64,000 nt of DNA from contig CM055907.1 of assembly GCA_029582155.1 (NCBI GenBank), forward strand, positions 8,395,001 through 8,459,000, given 5' to 3'. Shown here piece after piece: positions 1 through 10,245 of the stretch. Both the position numbers and the translations under genes were made by a program. Origin of the DNA: Panopea generosa. Its lineage: Eukaryota > Mollusca > Bivalvia > Adapedonta > Hiatellidae. Numbering within the stretch: the first letter of the stretch is position 1; every line of letters begins with the position of its first letter. The notes below the pieces were generated by a model that did not search any database, was not told where the DNA came from, and saw only the letters and a list, made by a program, of their open reading frames with translations.

Positions 1-288
1 TACAGCCGCCCAGTCACATAGGTCGTACAGCCGCCTGGTCACAGAGGTCGTATCCCGCCCGGTCACAGAGATAGTATCCCCTCCCAGTCACATAGGTCGT
101 ACAGCCGCCCGGTCACAGAGGTCGTATCCCGCCCGGTCACAGAGATAGTATCCCCTCCCAGTCACATAGGTCGTACAGCCGCCCGATCACAGAGGTCGTA
201 TCCCGCCCGGTCACAGAGATAGTATCCCCGCCCAGTCACATAGGTCGTACAGCCGCCCGGTCAAAGATCTCGTATCCCGCCCAGTCAC
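1..288. repeat. Minisatellite with about 74-bp higher-order unit
   Basis: The sequence is built from three alternating subunits of 24-25 bp. They begin tcacataggtcgtacag, tcacagaggtcgtatcc and tcacagagatagtatcc, and recur in a fixed order, so the higher-order period is about 74 bp. It runs off the left edge of the window, so its true size is unknown. It is GC-richer than the surroundings. No coding frame is supported. Confidence 0.85.
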
Positions 289-492
289 GGTCTCTGTTAT
301 GATTGATATACATTTAGTCTCATGTCATTCGCCTCTCACCGCTTATTCAAGTAGGAAAGTTATCAATTACTTGCAGAGATTGGTGTGCTTGAGTACTGGT
401 CAACCTTCCAGGAAAGTGTGGCTAGGTTAACTGATCGTCTGTTAGCCCTCGATGGAATAATATGGCGCTAAATATTCAATTGATATAATCTA
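288..492 (+). mobile_element. SINE family B, body fragment
   Basis: This segment shares its order of blocks with the segments at 2494-2725, 13509-13672 (reverse) and 16829-17121. The blocks are a tctcaccgctnattcaagt-like segment, gggaaagttatcantta, a segment ending gaatactggttaac, and gttaactgatcgtctgttag. The tRNA-like head is missing here. Confidence 0.7.
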
Positions 493-597
493 TCAAACTT
501 GAACGATGCTCTATTATCAGGGTAGAAAAAACTTAGAATAGATTATCTTAAATGAGCTGTTCCATATTTTTATCATAACTTTATAGTATGACGGAAT

Positions 598-662
598 CGG
601 TTGACTATCTTTATCTTTTATCTTTTATCTTTATCTTTATATTTACCTTTATCTTTATCTTA
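598..662. repeat. (ATCTTT)n microsatellite
   Basis: Imperfect tandem hexamer tctttatctttatc, about ten units. Confidence 0.8.
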
Positions 663-837
663 GCTTATATTATCTTTGTCTTTATCATACAGAAAAAAAA
701 AACATATTTCAAAAAGTACATTTTGTAAACTAGTGTTGCACAGTAGATAGCTTAGCCGTTCTCTATAAAATTAAGAGAGACTAAAAACAAATATGTATAT
801 AATAATATGATCACGCAGTTATAATTGCGAATGAATT

Positions 838-990
838 GATGGATAGATGAATGAAAGTAGAACGAATGAATGAATGGATGAATGAATGAATGAATGAATG
901 AATGAATGAATGAATGAATGAATGAACGAATGAACGAATGAACGAATGAACGAATGAATGAATGAATGAATGAATGAATGAATGAATGAA
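838..990. repeat. (GAAT)n microsatellite
   Basis: About 150 bp of the tetranucleotide gaat with a few acga variants. It lies just 5' of the first gene 1 exon in the window, so it is intronic. Confidence 0.9.
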
Positions 991-1065
991 TATAACGTGA
1001 AATAAAAATGGTTAAAATATAGTTAAAAGCTATTTACAAGCTTCAGTACTTTTTACTTATTTCAG

Positions 1066-1138
1066 TTACGATGTCAGGACGGCTACGCGTGCAAGCTGAC
1101 GTACATGAGAACGGGCGCCTATTTCCAACAATGTGTGG
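1066..1138 (+). CDS. Gene 1, internal exon: N-terminal Cys module (partial gene)
   Basis: This 73-nt exon is preceded by a pyrimidine-rich acceptor (ttttacttatttcag) and followed by donor gtaggt. It enters in phase 0 and leaves in phase 1. It reads L-R-C-Q-D-G-Y-A-C then 13 residues then C-V, i.e. C-x5-C-x13-C-V. The exon at 28392-28464 has the same length, entry and exit phases and cysteine spacing. The exon at 60813-60899 has the same module with 12 residues in the second gap. The module is probably disulfide-bonded in a secreted protein. The exon or exons carrying the start and signal peptide must lie left of the window. I do not recognise the domain by name. The three-way match of cysteine pattern and exit phase, plus equal length with the gene 2 exon, is the main support. 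Confidence 0.7.
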
Positions 1139-1505
1139 GTAGGTATTATAGTTGAACTTTCAGATATGTTTAAGTTGCGAAGGTGGGGGATCGGGATGGA
1201 ATTTGGTTACAAAAAAAAGGAGCCAAACTTCAAATGAAGTATTTTCTTTAACAATAACATAACTAAAATGCACTTAAAATCGTAATTGTCCCTACATGTG
1301 CTAGTGTTTTTATAGGATCGGATGTAATCTAATGCTGATACGTACCCCGACAAATTCAATGGTCGGGTTACAAAGTTTACCCATAGTAACAAATAGATAC
1401 ATAGATACGTTAGTTTTAAGCAAGATTGCAAAGTAAGCTCAGAACTTGTATGAAACGCTCCCGAGTCGGATTCTTACGTAGAACTAGTACTAAATGTTGC
1501 TTTTG

Positions 1506-1576
1506 AGAGGTCATCAGGTCGGGCTGGGGATAGAACCACGCGACCTCTGGCATGCACTAATTCTACTGCACTACCA
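1506..1576 (-). mobile_element. tRNA-like SINE head
   Basis: On the minus strand this reads as a tRNA-like segment with a B-box-like gtggttctatcccc and an upstream ggtggtagtgcagtag A-box-like segment. It does not fold into a full cloverleaf by eye, so a SINE head fragment is more likely than a tRNA gene. Confidence 0.45.
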
Positions 1577-1587
1577 CCCGTTGTATA

Positions 1588-1895
1588 AGTTGAGCCCAAC
1601 TTATCAGCACTGTCACACTGGGCTATCATACCGCATCAACATAACGTGATACCTCAACTAACCATTTTACACGGCAACGAAATCAACATTTTTTTTTATT
1701 TAAACTTATTTATTTATAACTCGATTATGAAAAAGTTATTGCAATTTAGACAAATTACACTCTAGGTATCAGTACTAAGCTTTGTGCGGATAAAGTGTCT
1801 AACATATTCATGGCGGAGGATCGAATCCGCCACGGTGACCCTCCGGTCCTGATTCCAACGCCCTACCACTGAACCACACGCTCAAGACAGTACAA
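1588..1895 (-). mobile_element. Degenerate SINE family A (tail then tRNA-like head, reversed)
   Basis: The left end (gcactgtcacactgggctatcataccgc) matches the reverse complement of the tail of the SINE at 40597-40915. The right end (about 1812-1890) is a reversed tRNA-like head with B box ggattcgatcc and A box gtggttcagtgg. The order fits one minus-strand copy, though the middle is too diverged to align by eye. Confidence 0.45.
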
Positions 1896-1971
1896 AATGC
1901 TCTCAGTCTATATAACCTAAATGCATAATCACAATAATGTGATTAGTGTGACTGTCCCCAAAAGAAACCAT

Positions 1972-2153
1972 GTGCAGTCAAACCTGTGTAAGTGGCCATC
2001 TCAATTAAGAAACCACTTGTCATAAGCAGCCACATTTTCTATTTCCCATTTCTATGCTTATAGAGCAAATTAACCTGTATTAAACAGCAACCTGTATTAA
2101 AAGATCAATTTTTCTCTTTTATTTGATTGGCTAATTAAGACAAGTTTGACTGT
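1972..2153. mobile_element. MITE with CAGTCAAACCTGT terminal inverted repeats
   Basis: It begins cagtcaaacctgtgtaag and ends gacaagtttgactg, giving terminal inverted repeats of about 14 bp. Total length is about 180 bp. The same element occurs at 35804-35992 and 40305-40470. It is non-coding. The TA next to the left TIR in two copies hints at a Tc1/mariner-type target, but the target-site duplication is not clean. Confidence 0.7.
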
Positions 2154-2291
2154 AGTTTATAGTTTACTTACGTATTTCGTATTTGTATTTTAGCGCCAGT
2201 GTGTTTGTGTGTGATATGGGCTAGCTTAATGTACATGTTATATAGATTTTTTTTTTAATTATGAATACAAAATGTTCTTATTTTGTTTTAG

Positions 2292-2432
2292 CTGTTTTTC
2301 CATCTTTTACTTCGGTGTTATCTCCCCATCGACCCCAGAATACCACACCACAAGACGAAAGACGCGATGAAAGCAGTTCAGAACGTCTACTTAGCCCTGC
2401 AGAAAGGCAGACACGCGCAAAAATTCGACATG
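2292..2432 (+). CDS. Gene 1, linker exon 2
   Basis: Acceptor ttttgttttag and donor gtataag bound a 141-nt exon that is symmetric in phase 1 and so continues the frame of 1066-1138. It encodes a polar, charged, Ser/Arg/Glu-rich segment (A-V-F-P-S-F-T ... A-K-I-R-H) with one N-glycosylation sequon (Q-N-T-T) and no cysteine. It looks like a flexible linker between the N-terminal and C-terminal Cys modules. Support comes from the splice sites and the uninterrupted phase chain, not from homology. Confidence 0.6.
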
Positions 2433-2493
2433 GTATAAGACTTAGTTTACATTGCCTTGTTTAATATACTACTAGTTTATTCTGTTTTATTAT

Positions 2494-2725
2494 CTCGGCC
2501 ACAATCTCCGTGATGATTGATATACGATAATGCGTCTCAGTATCATTCGTCTATCACCGCTGATTCAAGTGGGAAAGTTATCATTACCCTCGGAGATTGG
2601 GTGTGCTCGAATACTGGTTAACATTTCAGGATCCCAGGAAACATTGGTTAGATTAACTGACCGTCTGTTAGCCCTTAATGGCATAAAAATGACGCTAAAT
2701 ATTAAATCAATCAATCAATTCATTC
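2494..2725 (+). mobile_element. SINE family B copy
   Basis: It aligns by eye with 288-492 and 16829-17121 through the aagtgggaaagttatca, ctcgaatactggttaac and ctgaccgtctgttagccc segments. It ends in an (aatc)n tail. Confidence 0.75.
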
Positions 2726-3360
2726 ATATAAGTTTATGCATTGGTCACACGTGACCATGAGAAAACAGATAACATAATAACAATAGTACAAACAAGTATG
2801 TGTATAATGTCACGCGAATCGTATGTAATATCTTTGTCTACCAATATATTTAAAACATATTCCTGTGTAAAGAAATATTTCCCCAAATGCCATAATAAGC
2901 TAGATATATTCTATACTTTAAATTTATTCCTTAAACAAATAATAATAATAATAATACTGTTTTGTCATAAGCTTTAGTTTAATTTGTTGATCAACTTTAA
3001 ATCAACACACAACATCTATATTAAAGAGAAATCGACTATAAATCAATACTCATGGAATGACCCAACTGAACCGTGGCATAATCTGAAAGAAATCCATTCA
3101 AGAAATTATTGTCATTATATGCAGCGACATTTTTTATTTTCTAGAAATTTGTGTTTAAAACTGCGCCCAAACAGTTCTATTTGTGACAGTCTTTCGAGAA
3201 ACTAATTCATGAAAAAATCGTTTACCATAAAATAATCAATACAACAAAAATGTCATGTTCTTTTCAAAGAATCATTGCAGAGTCCGCATAACAAAATCAG
3301 TTATAACAAAACGTTTGAAGCCCAATAGTTCGAACGCTACCCCAATTTTCTTTTCTGTAC
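2726..3360. other. Gene 1 intron, no feature recognised
   Basis: AT-rich sequence with a short (aat)n run near 2940-2955. Small open frames here show no codon bias, domain or splice support. Confidence 0.6.
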
Positions 3361-3362
3361 AT

Positions 3363-3603
3363 GGGGTCCTTCGTGGCCGACTGGTCTAAGGCGCCATCTC
3401 AAGATCACTAACCTCTCACCGCTAAAGTCGTATGTTCGAGACCCGCTCACTCCAAAATCTTTGTGTGAGAAAGTTTGCCAGTTACTTGCGGAAGGAGGAA
3501 GGTTCTACTCAGATTATTTTTTAGGTCTTCCTCCTCCAATAAAACTGGACATGCCACATATATCCTGAAATGTGTTTTAAATGACGTTAAACCCATTTTA
3601 AAA
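3363..3603 (+). mobile_element. SINE family C (tRNA-like head)
   Basis: The head reads gtggccgactggtctaagg (A-box-like) and tatgttcgagaccc (B-box-like). The body is gagaaagtttgccagttact followed by a ttctactcagatt block. Related pieces are at 3741-3830 (reverse), 19683-19742 and 19985-20165 (reverse). The tail reads gacgttaaaccc. Confidence 0.7.
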
Positions 3604-3740
3604 AATCTGTCCATGACTTAGTGCCTTGAATACGTCTCTTCACCTAGGGATATTTGTGTTTTATAACGGCATTTTCAATACATTGACAGTTTATATCTGA
3701 ACAGTCTTAATCCTTCCGTATGTAACTAACAAACTTTCTC

Positions 3741-3830
3741 ACATGAACCGAGCTGGGTTTGAACACGCGACTTCGGTGACGAAAGGTTTGTGGTCTATTA
3801 GCAGAGCCTTAGAGAACTCGGTCACGGACA
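3741..3830 (-). mobile_element. SINE family C head, reversed
   Basis: The minus strand reads gtgaccgagttctctaagg and then gcgtgttcaaaccc, the A- and B-box-like parts of a SINE C head. It is followed on the + strand by a short (caa)n run at 3849-3868. Confidence 0.5.
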
Positions 3831-4011
3831 ACACTTATTTTATACAAACAACAACAACAACAACAACAACATACATAAAACATACGCTGCACAAATTTAC
3901 ACTATATATTACTGGTTTTATTTCGTGTGAAAAGTTGAACTTTATCCCATGACTTTTCTCCATACAATAGCATGTATGTTACTTATACAAACTTGATTCT
4001 TGTTTACACAG

Positions 4012-4149
4012 CTATAAAAAATATGGACTGGGCTCAACTCTTACTTATGCGAAGATCTGAAAGGCCAGTAAATATAACAGCCAACACCAACGAAACACTG
4101 CCAACTGGTCCGATTGCTACAAACAACACAGCCACAAGCGAGGCTCAAG
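4012..4149 (+). CDS. Gene 1, linker exon 3
   Basis: This 138-nt exon lies between acceptor cttgtttacacag and donor gtacag. It is symmetric in phase 1 and in frame with its neighbours. It encodes a Thr/Asn-rich stretch after an initial A-I-K-N-M-D-W segment and carries at least three N-glycosylation sequons (V-N-I-T, T-N-E-T, N-N-T). There is no cysteine. It is likely a glycosylated spacer of a secreted protein. It could be skipped without changing the frame. Confidence 0.6.
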
Positions 4150-4748
4150 GTACAGCACATTTGTTTCAAACATATAAGAACAGCATCTTCTTATAACAAC
4201 AGTTTTATTCTATGTTTACTAGGAATTATATATTTTTGTATGTGTGTTAGAATCCCATTAATTCCGTTGACGTGTCACTTAGAGCTTGACTGTGTGCGCC
4301 GCCATCTTGAAACGTCACGGTCTCGTGTTAAAAACATGGCGTTCGCCATATGGATATCACCATTTATTCATAATGACATTTAATTGTCTTCCATGCATTG
4401 CCACTATATTGATACTTTGAACAGATAGAAAAGAATATAGTAATATTTATATAAGTTTGAAATAAAATAACTGAAAACAATTTATATTATTCAAAAAGTT
4501 CTAAGGTCATGTTATTATGTCATACAGTGGCGTAGCTGAGCCTACAATGATGTGCAAGCCTATCTGGTTCTAAAGAGGTCTGTATGCCCAAAGCAAAAAA
4601 AAAAAGACTTTCAGGATGCATTTCCTGTGCTTATGGGGCATTTCCAGGAGAAATGATTATGCATTGCAAAATATGTGCAATCCAGAGCTTTGCGGCGTAA
4701 CGGCAACTACAACACTCATATTTAATCATGTTTATTGCACATTTTCAG
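4150..4748. other. Gene 1 last intron, nothing recognised
   Basis: AT-rich intron between the third and fourth gene 1 exons. No repeat or open frame here can be supported. Confidence 0.5.
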
Positions 4749-4864
4749 ACGCAGGTACCGGAAGCTGTTTCCAGTGTACGGACAGCTCCATGTGTACTGT
4801 ACCGGGTGAACATTGCTTCGAATCCCTTTCATGTGGCGGCATTCTAGTATGTCAACGGCTGTAA
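4749..4864 (+). CDS. Gene 1, terminal exon: six-Cys C-terminal module
   Basis: Acceptor cacattttcag opens a phase-1 exon that ends at TAA (4862-4864) followed at once by TAG. It reads D-A-G-T-G-S and then six cysteines spaced C-x2-C-x5-C-x6-C-x5-C-x5-C, ending Q-R-L. The last exons of genes 2 and 3 end in the same six-cysteine arrangement with small spacing differences. A possible poly(A) signal AATAAA is at 5253-5258. The domain is probably an extracellular disulfide knot. I cannot name the family. Confidence 0.72.
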
Positions 4865-4954
4865 TAGTTACCATGGTTACGTAGTTTTTACAATTAATAT
4901 GAACAGAGTGAGGAAATACTTTGATCAGCTGTTTTGACAGAAACGACAGTATTT

Positions 4955-5165
4955 TTATGTTGGGCCTCATACCAGAGGCTGCGGGTTCGATCCCCAGCTC
5001 CAACCTATATATCTAAACAAAAACACTTTCGGCACTGGTCCTACATATGAACCGGATTCGAGAGCGCTTCAGCTTTCAACTTTTTTCGCAATCGAGCTAG
5101 AATACATTTGTGTAAACTAATTGAGACGATGTGCTGGAATATTCCACATACTTTCCCGAAGTTCC
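4955..5165 (+). mobile_element. tRNA-like SINE fragment
   Basis: The segment gaggctgcgggttcgatccc resembles the anticodon-to-B-box half of a tRNA-derived SINE. The body after it is not matched to another copy in the window. Confidence 0.35.
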
Positions 5166-5280
5166 TTTAACCGGCATGTTATGGAAAAGTACTGACGTGA
5201 GCAGCCTACAATTGTATCCAGAATCCTACGGTGTTTTCTTTAAAAGTTAAAAAATAAAAATAATTTATTAGTAGTATCTC

Positions 5281-5600
5281 AAGAAATTATATAGAGAAGG
5301 AAAGACAACTGAATGAAATTGTGTAAACGCTCGAGTATTCACGCAATATCTCGCAATATCTCGTTTTCAATTATTTTAACTTCCATTCATTTCACGAACA
5401 CAAATCAAAATTCTTACATAGCAGAATGAAATTCTCATCAAAACAATACCGTTCCCAGAAATTTATGTTAAAATTGTTAAAGTACTTGCGATAACAAAAT
5501 GTGTATACTGCAAAGTATTAATCCTTCGTGTCCTATTTCATCAACATTTAGTCAGGAGATGCAAGTTTCCAATCCTTCTATATAAATCCTTGGTAGTATG
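5281..5600. repeat. Duplicated block, copy 1 (partner 26640-27020)
   Basis: Shared segments in the same order include atatagagaaggaaa, aatctcg..aatctcgttttca, aatcaaaattctt, ttcccag.aaatt, attgtt.aagtacttg and gagatgcaagtttcc.atcctt. The copies diverge by indels. It lies 3' of gene 1, while the partner lies within gene 2 intron 2. Confidence 0.7.
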
Positions 5601-5639
5601 TGTATCAATTTGTTTTGTAATATGTAAAAAAAACAACAT

Positions 5640-6350
5640 ATTGTTGATCTATATGTTAATTTAAGCATTTTGTTGTTGAATGTGAAGTAAAATAAAATAT
5701 TGTTGTATATGACGTAGAAAATATTGTTGTATATGACGTAGAATATATTGTTGTTGATTATGACGTAGAATATATTGTTGTATGTGAAATGAAATATTTA
5801 ATTGTTCTATATTAATATAAGCATTTTATTTTGTTTGTGAAATGAAACATGTTATTGGTGTATGTAAAATAAAACATGTAATTGTTCAAGTGAAACAGTT
5901 GATTGTATAACATAAATCTAAACATTTCATTGTTGCATGTGAAATAAAACATTATATTGTTCTATGTGAAAACATTTTATTGTCGTATGTGAATAATATC
6001 GTCGTAGTTATAGGTGAAGAAATTACACTTTATTGTCGTATGTGGAAGTTAAAAACCAACAATTGAATGGAAATGTGAACAAAATGTTTTGTTATATTTG
6101 AAATAGCCGCGTTAATTATTGTGTGTGAGGAAAACATTTTATTGTGATATGTGTTGAAAACGCTTTATTGTGACATGTTAAGAAAACAATTTATTGTGAC
6201 ATGTGTTGAAAACGCTTTATTGTGACATGTTAAGAAAACTATTTTATTGTGACATGTGTTGAAAACGATTTATTGTGACATGTGAAGAAAACACTTTATT
6301 GTGATATGCGAAGAAAACACTTTATTGTGATATGTTAGCAAACATTTCAT
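5640..6350. repeat. Degenerate tandem repeat (attgttgtatatgacgt / attgtgacatgtgttgaaa)
   Basis: Two related stretches. At 5690-5800 an approximately 30-bp unit contains attgttgtatatgacgtaga. At 6125-6330 a unit of about 30 bp contains tttattgtgacatgt and gaaaac, repeated about seven times. The whole segment appears to descend from one tattgt-(n)-tgtgaa motif. Confidence 0.7.
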
Positions 6351-6457
6351 TATCAGATGATACAACACACACTATTGCTGTATGTACACTTTGGAAACAC
6401 TTTTAATAAAACTACCGAAATCAACAAGATGTAAAAGATTCTCCACTAAGCAAGCAC

Positions 6458-6752
6458 AAAATATAATTATTGTAAATAATTGAGTTTGTGTGGTTGATCA
6501 GCCGTCCTTGTCGGTATTAAGTTGTCATTGCGTTTAGTACACACAAAGAAAATATCATGTTACACCTTACCTTCATTTTCAACACAGAAACATCAACATA
6601 TTTTAGCAGTCGTGCATTTGATGAAAACGCGACTAAAAGTGTACTAAACGCGACTAAAAGTGAACTTAACGCAATGACAACTTAATACCGGCAAGGACGG
6701 CTGATTAACCACACAAACTCAATTATTTATAATAATTGTATTATATTTTTAT
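6458..6752. mobile_element. Hairpin/MITE-like inverted repeat
   Basis: The left arm (about 6460-6540) contains gagtttgtgtggttgatcag, ccgtccttgtcggtattaag and ttgtcattgcgtt. The right arm (about 6668-6750) is its reverse complement with few mismatches. The arms are about 80 bp and the loop about 130 bp. It is non-coding. A fold-back MITE is the simplest reading. Confidence 0.8.
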
Positions 6753-7059
6753 ATCAAATGACCAAATATCTACAGTTCTAATTTAAATAAACTTTCTTGC
6801 TTGACATTTGACTATTACAACTGTGTTGCATACGCAAAAAAGCGTACCACCGTTCCACTGTCACGTTGTTTTAATTAAAATATGTTCAATACGATTTATA
6901 TTATGAAACTAATATTGTAACTGTCGAATGTTATTGCCCAAAACCACAGTCTTTCCTATGTGTTTGTATATATCATGTATCAGATGGGCCTGCTTGCCTA
7001 TTGCATATTGGAAATAAAATGATACTATATTAAACTTAAATTGAAACCAGTCTCCGCTG

Positions 7060-8170
7060 TTTGTTTTACAAGAACAGGGTTACGTTCATCACCGTTAAAC
7101 ATGTTTATTCTGTTTATAAACGCAAACGGCAATCAAGCGAACGAAATGTAAACGAAAATCGGTCTATATTGGCGCTGTCTCACCATTTCTAATTAAGTCA
7201 CGTGATTAAACACAAGCAAACAGCTTTTGGGGGGTGTTTACTCTGTTAGCAAACGTTTAAAGCGAACATGTTCAGTTCGCCTCTTTATCAAACGTTTGCA
7301 AACAAATAAAACTTTTAAGCGAACTGAACGCAGTCCTGACTTTATACCTTGACTCGGAATACCAATATATATGCGTTCAGTTCGTTTCAATGTTTAATGT
7401 GTTTGCTAACGTTTGATAACACAAGTCAAATAAACACCAAGTCACTGCAAAGACATCAGTACCACCATTGAAAACAGGAAATGCTCCCGGGGGTGAAAGG
7501 GGTGGGGGGGGGATAGAAACAACGATGGTGAAAAGTCGAAACAACGATGGAGCCAGCTAATTTTGCCATAGCCATTTGTCATTTAAGATGTTGTAATAAT
7601 AAATTACCCGTTTTAAAGGGTAATTTGTATCGTTTTTAAAGAAATAAAAGTACAAAATCAATGTTGGGTTTAAACAAGTTGGCTTATACCTAAACTTGAG
7701 TTTGTTTAACTAGTCTGTAAAATGGACCCACTTCTTCCGATTGGGTCTGTAAGTAATTGTTCCGAGCACGCTGATTCGCGACTATCTATCAATATAATAG
7801 GAGGACGCTGATTGGTCAGTGACCTTTGACGTTGGAAAAGTTACATTGATCACGTTGATTTCAATTGCTCCAAAGAAAGTTTTAATGAAGTCACATTGGA
7901 TAAGCGTTCAATAGCTATGGATTGTGGGACAGGCATGGAATTCCCTGTTTTCAGTGCGGGGTTTATAAACCTGATTCGGGAGATTTTTCCCTGAACTGTT
8001 TAAAGCTTACTTGAGAACTGTTTACTTACTTGTGTTTAATCACATGACATAAAGAGAAATTGACGTACAGTGCCAATGTAGTCTGATCACCGTTCGCGTT
8101 TATAAACACAGTATAAATGTTAATGGAATTGAACGCAGCCCTTGGTTGCGTTCAGTTCAAATACTTTTTT
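7060..8170. repeat. Complex of inverted repeats (fold-back elements)
   Basis: At least two pairs. In 7110-7235, gtttataaacgcaaacg and cacgtgattaaacacaagc match, reversed, 8015-8115 (gtgtttaatcacatgac and cgcgtttataaacac). Within this, 7226-7262 (gtgtttactctgttagcaaacg) is inverted against 7400-7442. The segment gaactgaacgcag recurs in both orientations. It looks like nested or adjacent MITEs. No open frame is supported. 7500-7512 is a short G run. Confidence 0.6.
7899..7986 (+). repeat. Dispersed repeat, copy 1 (partner 12258-12347 reversed)
   Basis: The segments aagcgttcaatagctatgg, gacaggcatggaattccctg and tataaacctgattcgggag occur as their reverse complement at 12258-12347 with few changes. 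It overlaps the inverted-repeat complex and is probably part of the same mobile family. Confidence 0.65.
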
Positions 8171-8242
8171 GCTGGCTGTTTCCCTTAGGTTATCATGTAA
8201 TGCAGTCTAACTGAGCCAGTGGTTAGGAAAATAAATAAGATA

Positions 8243-8508
8243 GTGTTAGCTAACGTTTAAAAGTACTAATTACAGCACTAGTGTTAGCTAACGTTTAAAA
8301 GTACTAATTACAGCACTAGTGTTAGCTAACGTTTAAAAGTACTAATTACAGCACTAGTGTTAGCTAACGATTAAAAGTACTAATTACAGCACTAGTGTTA
8401 GCTAACGTTTAAAAGTACTAATTACAGCACTAGTGTTAGCTAACGATTAAAAGTACTAATTACAGCACTAGTGTTAGCTAACGTTTAAAAGTACTAATTA
8501 CAGCCTTA
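8243..8508. repeat. 38-bp tandem repeat, seven copies
   Basis: The unit begins gtgttagctaacgtttaaaa and ends ttacagcacta. Copies start at 8243, 8281, 8319, 8357, 8395, 8433 and 8471. The only common variant is acgttt/acgatt. High identity suggests recent expansion. It is not a CRISPR array, as there are no unique spacers. Confidence 0.92.
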
Positions 8509-8515
8509 GTGTTCG

Positions 8516-10200
8516 CATTGTTCAGTCATGCAGAACGGACATTATTCTTATCTTGATAATGAACACGCAAAAATTTAATTGTTATAAATCAAAGACGCCT
8601 ATCTGAAACACTGTCATTCTATTTATAGTTAGGCTCGTTCAATACAGGTATTTATTGATTGTATTGCAACTTTGTATCATATTATAAATTAAAACCACTT
8701 ATAATACGGTAGATTCCATCTTATGACGCAGGGAGACTGTCTTAGGTGCGTTTTGACGTATATTTCTTATATTTAGAGGGGTCTGGTTATCCTTAATAAT
8801 AAACTTGAAATCACTGTTTGATTACTAAATAAATTTGTGGCGAATTCAAAGTTTAACCCCTTCCCCACCACTATCCTCATGGGGTCCGATTTATATTGCA
8901 GTTTTGGTATTTTTATTTTTTCGATTTCTCAGAAAAAAGTGTAAGCACGTGATTACAGTGTCTATGGGAAGCTACGCAACTAAATACGATGGCGTAGTAT
9001 ATATAGGCAAGTTATATTGGAAACAACGTATTTAGGCAATTTTGATAATGTTGAAAAATTCTGATACATTCTCTTTAAGGCATACTATCTTGTTATTAAA
9101 AGAATACACATTGCCACATTCTTTTCATCTATTTTAGTGATGACCCTCACGTTTTTAAATGAAACCGTAGTTATACTGAATGGAATATCGGAAGTTATCA
9201 CATGCTGTTAAATTTCACTCCCGTGTGTTCAATATGTTAATAGAGCAGCCATTAACCGCCGTGACTTAACGCCTGATTCATAAATAACGTCATTGTGACA
9301 TGTAGTTGGTAATGAAGTCGTAAATGAAGTCGTATCTATTAGCAAGGTTTTTTTATTATCAATTTCACAACCAACCACTGGTTATCACAATCTCAGCTGA
9401 CACGAAACCTCCCCTAATTGGTCTACACTAATGTCCCTATAGGTAAGCAATCGCCGTGTCATTAGTGGGTGTTCCAAAAGTCATACTACGTTAAATTCAT
9501 TCATTAAAATAGAACTCAGCATTTGATTTCAAATTAACTAAACTTCATTGCCGTTGCTTCTGTACTTGTCAGCGGCCCCTGCTGGTTTTTGCCATTACAA
9601 GTGTGTAACAGTCGACCCTAGATTCGTCCTCACATTTTACATGTGGAGATAAAGAAACAAAACATTTGCAGGAGAATATGGATTTTTATTTCTTAGGTCG
9701 TTGACTAGTAAGGTGGAAGTTACGTTTAGCGTCTGTGAACTAAGCAGAGTGCACATATACATATCCAACATGGACACGGTAACAAAGAAAAAGCATGCAA
9801 CAAGTAATTTACATTTAAAAGTACATGTATAGTTAAACCAATTCATTGTAGCCGTTTGACTTTTAAATTAACCCACTTGTATAAGTAATAATAAATAATA
9901 TTACATACTTAATCATATTTATATTGTAACAGAAAAATAACATTAGAACATGTATGAAATAAGAACTATAATTAATTAGTTATAACAGTTTCTTTATTTG
10001 ACCTTTAAATGTCCAAGATGTCAAATCGACAGTTTATGCTAGCACAACAAAGCATGTTTATATCTATAAATAGTATTTAAGGTAATAAATAACGTTAAGG
10101 TAGTAAAATATATCAAAGTGTATGAATACTAGTAAACCTGTGTAATTATCAATAGTAAATATTCAATATAGATAAAAATGGTTTTATAAAGGCGTCCCTG
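8516..10200. other. Intergenic, no gene recognised
   Basis: AT-rich sequence between genes 1 and 2. The short open frames at 8835-9035 and 9637-9846 lack splice sites, domains or start context. I see no repeat beyond simple AT-rich patches. Confidence 0.5.
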
Positions 10201-10245
10201 CTACACTTGTACTGTTGTTGACCCCCCTACACTTGTACTGTTGTT
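10200..10245. repeat. 25-bp minisatellite, left remnant of the split array
   Basis: Two units of ctacacttgtactgttgttg lie immediately before the LINE fragment. The main array of the same unit resumes at 11443. Confidence 0.85.

Noticed and set aside
3743..3952. A 69-codon ORF starting M-N-R-A-G-F-E-H-A
   Set aside because: It lies across a reversed SINE C head and a (caa)n run.
8243..8508. CRISPR-like array of 38-bp repeats
   Set aside because: There are no unique spacers between units, no cas genes, and the genome is clearly eukaryotic.
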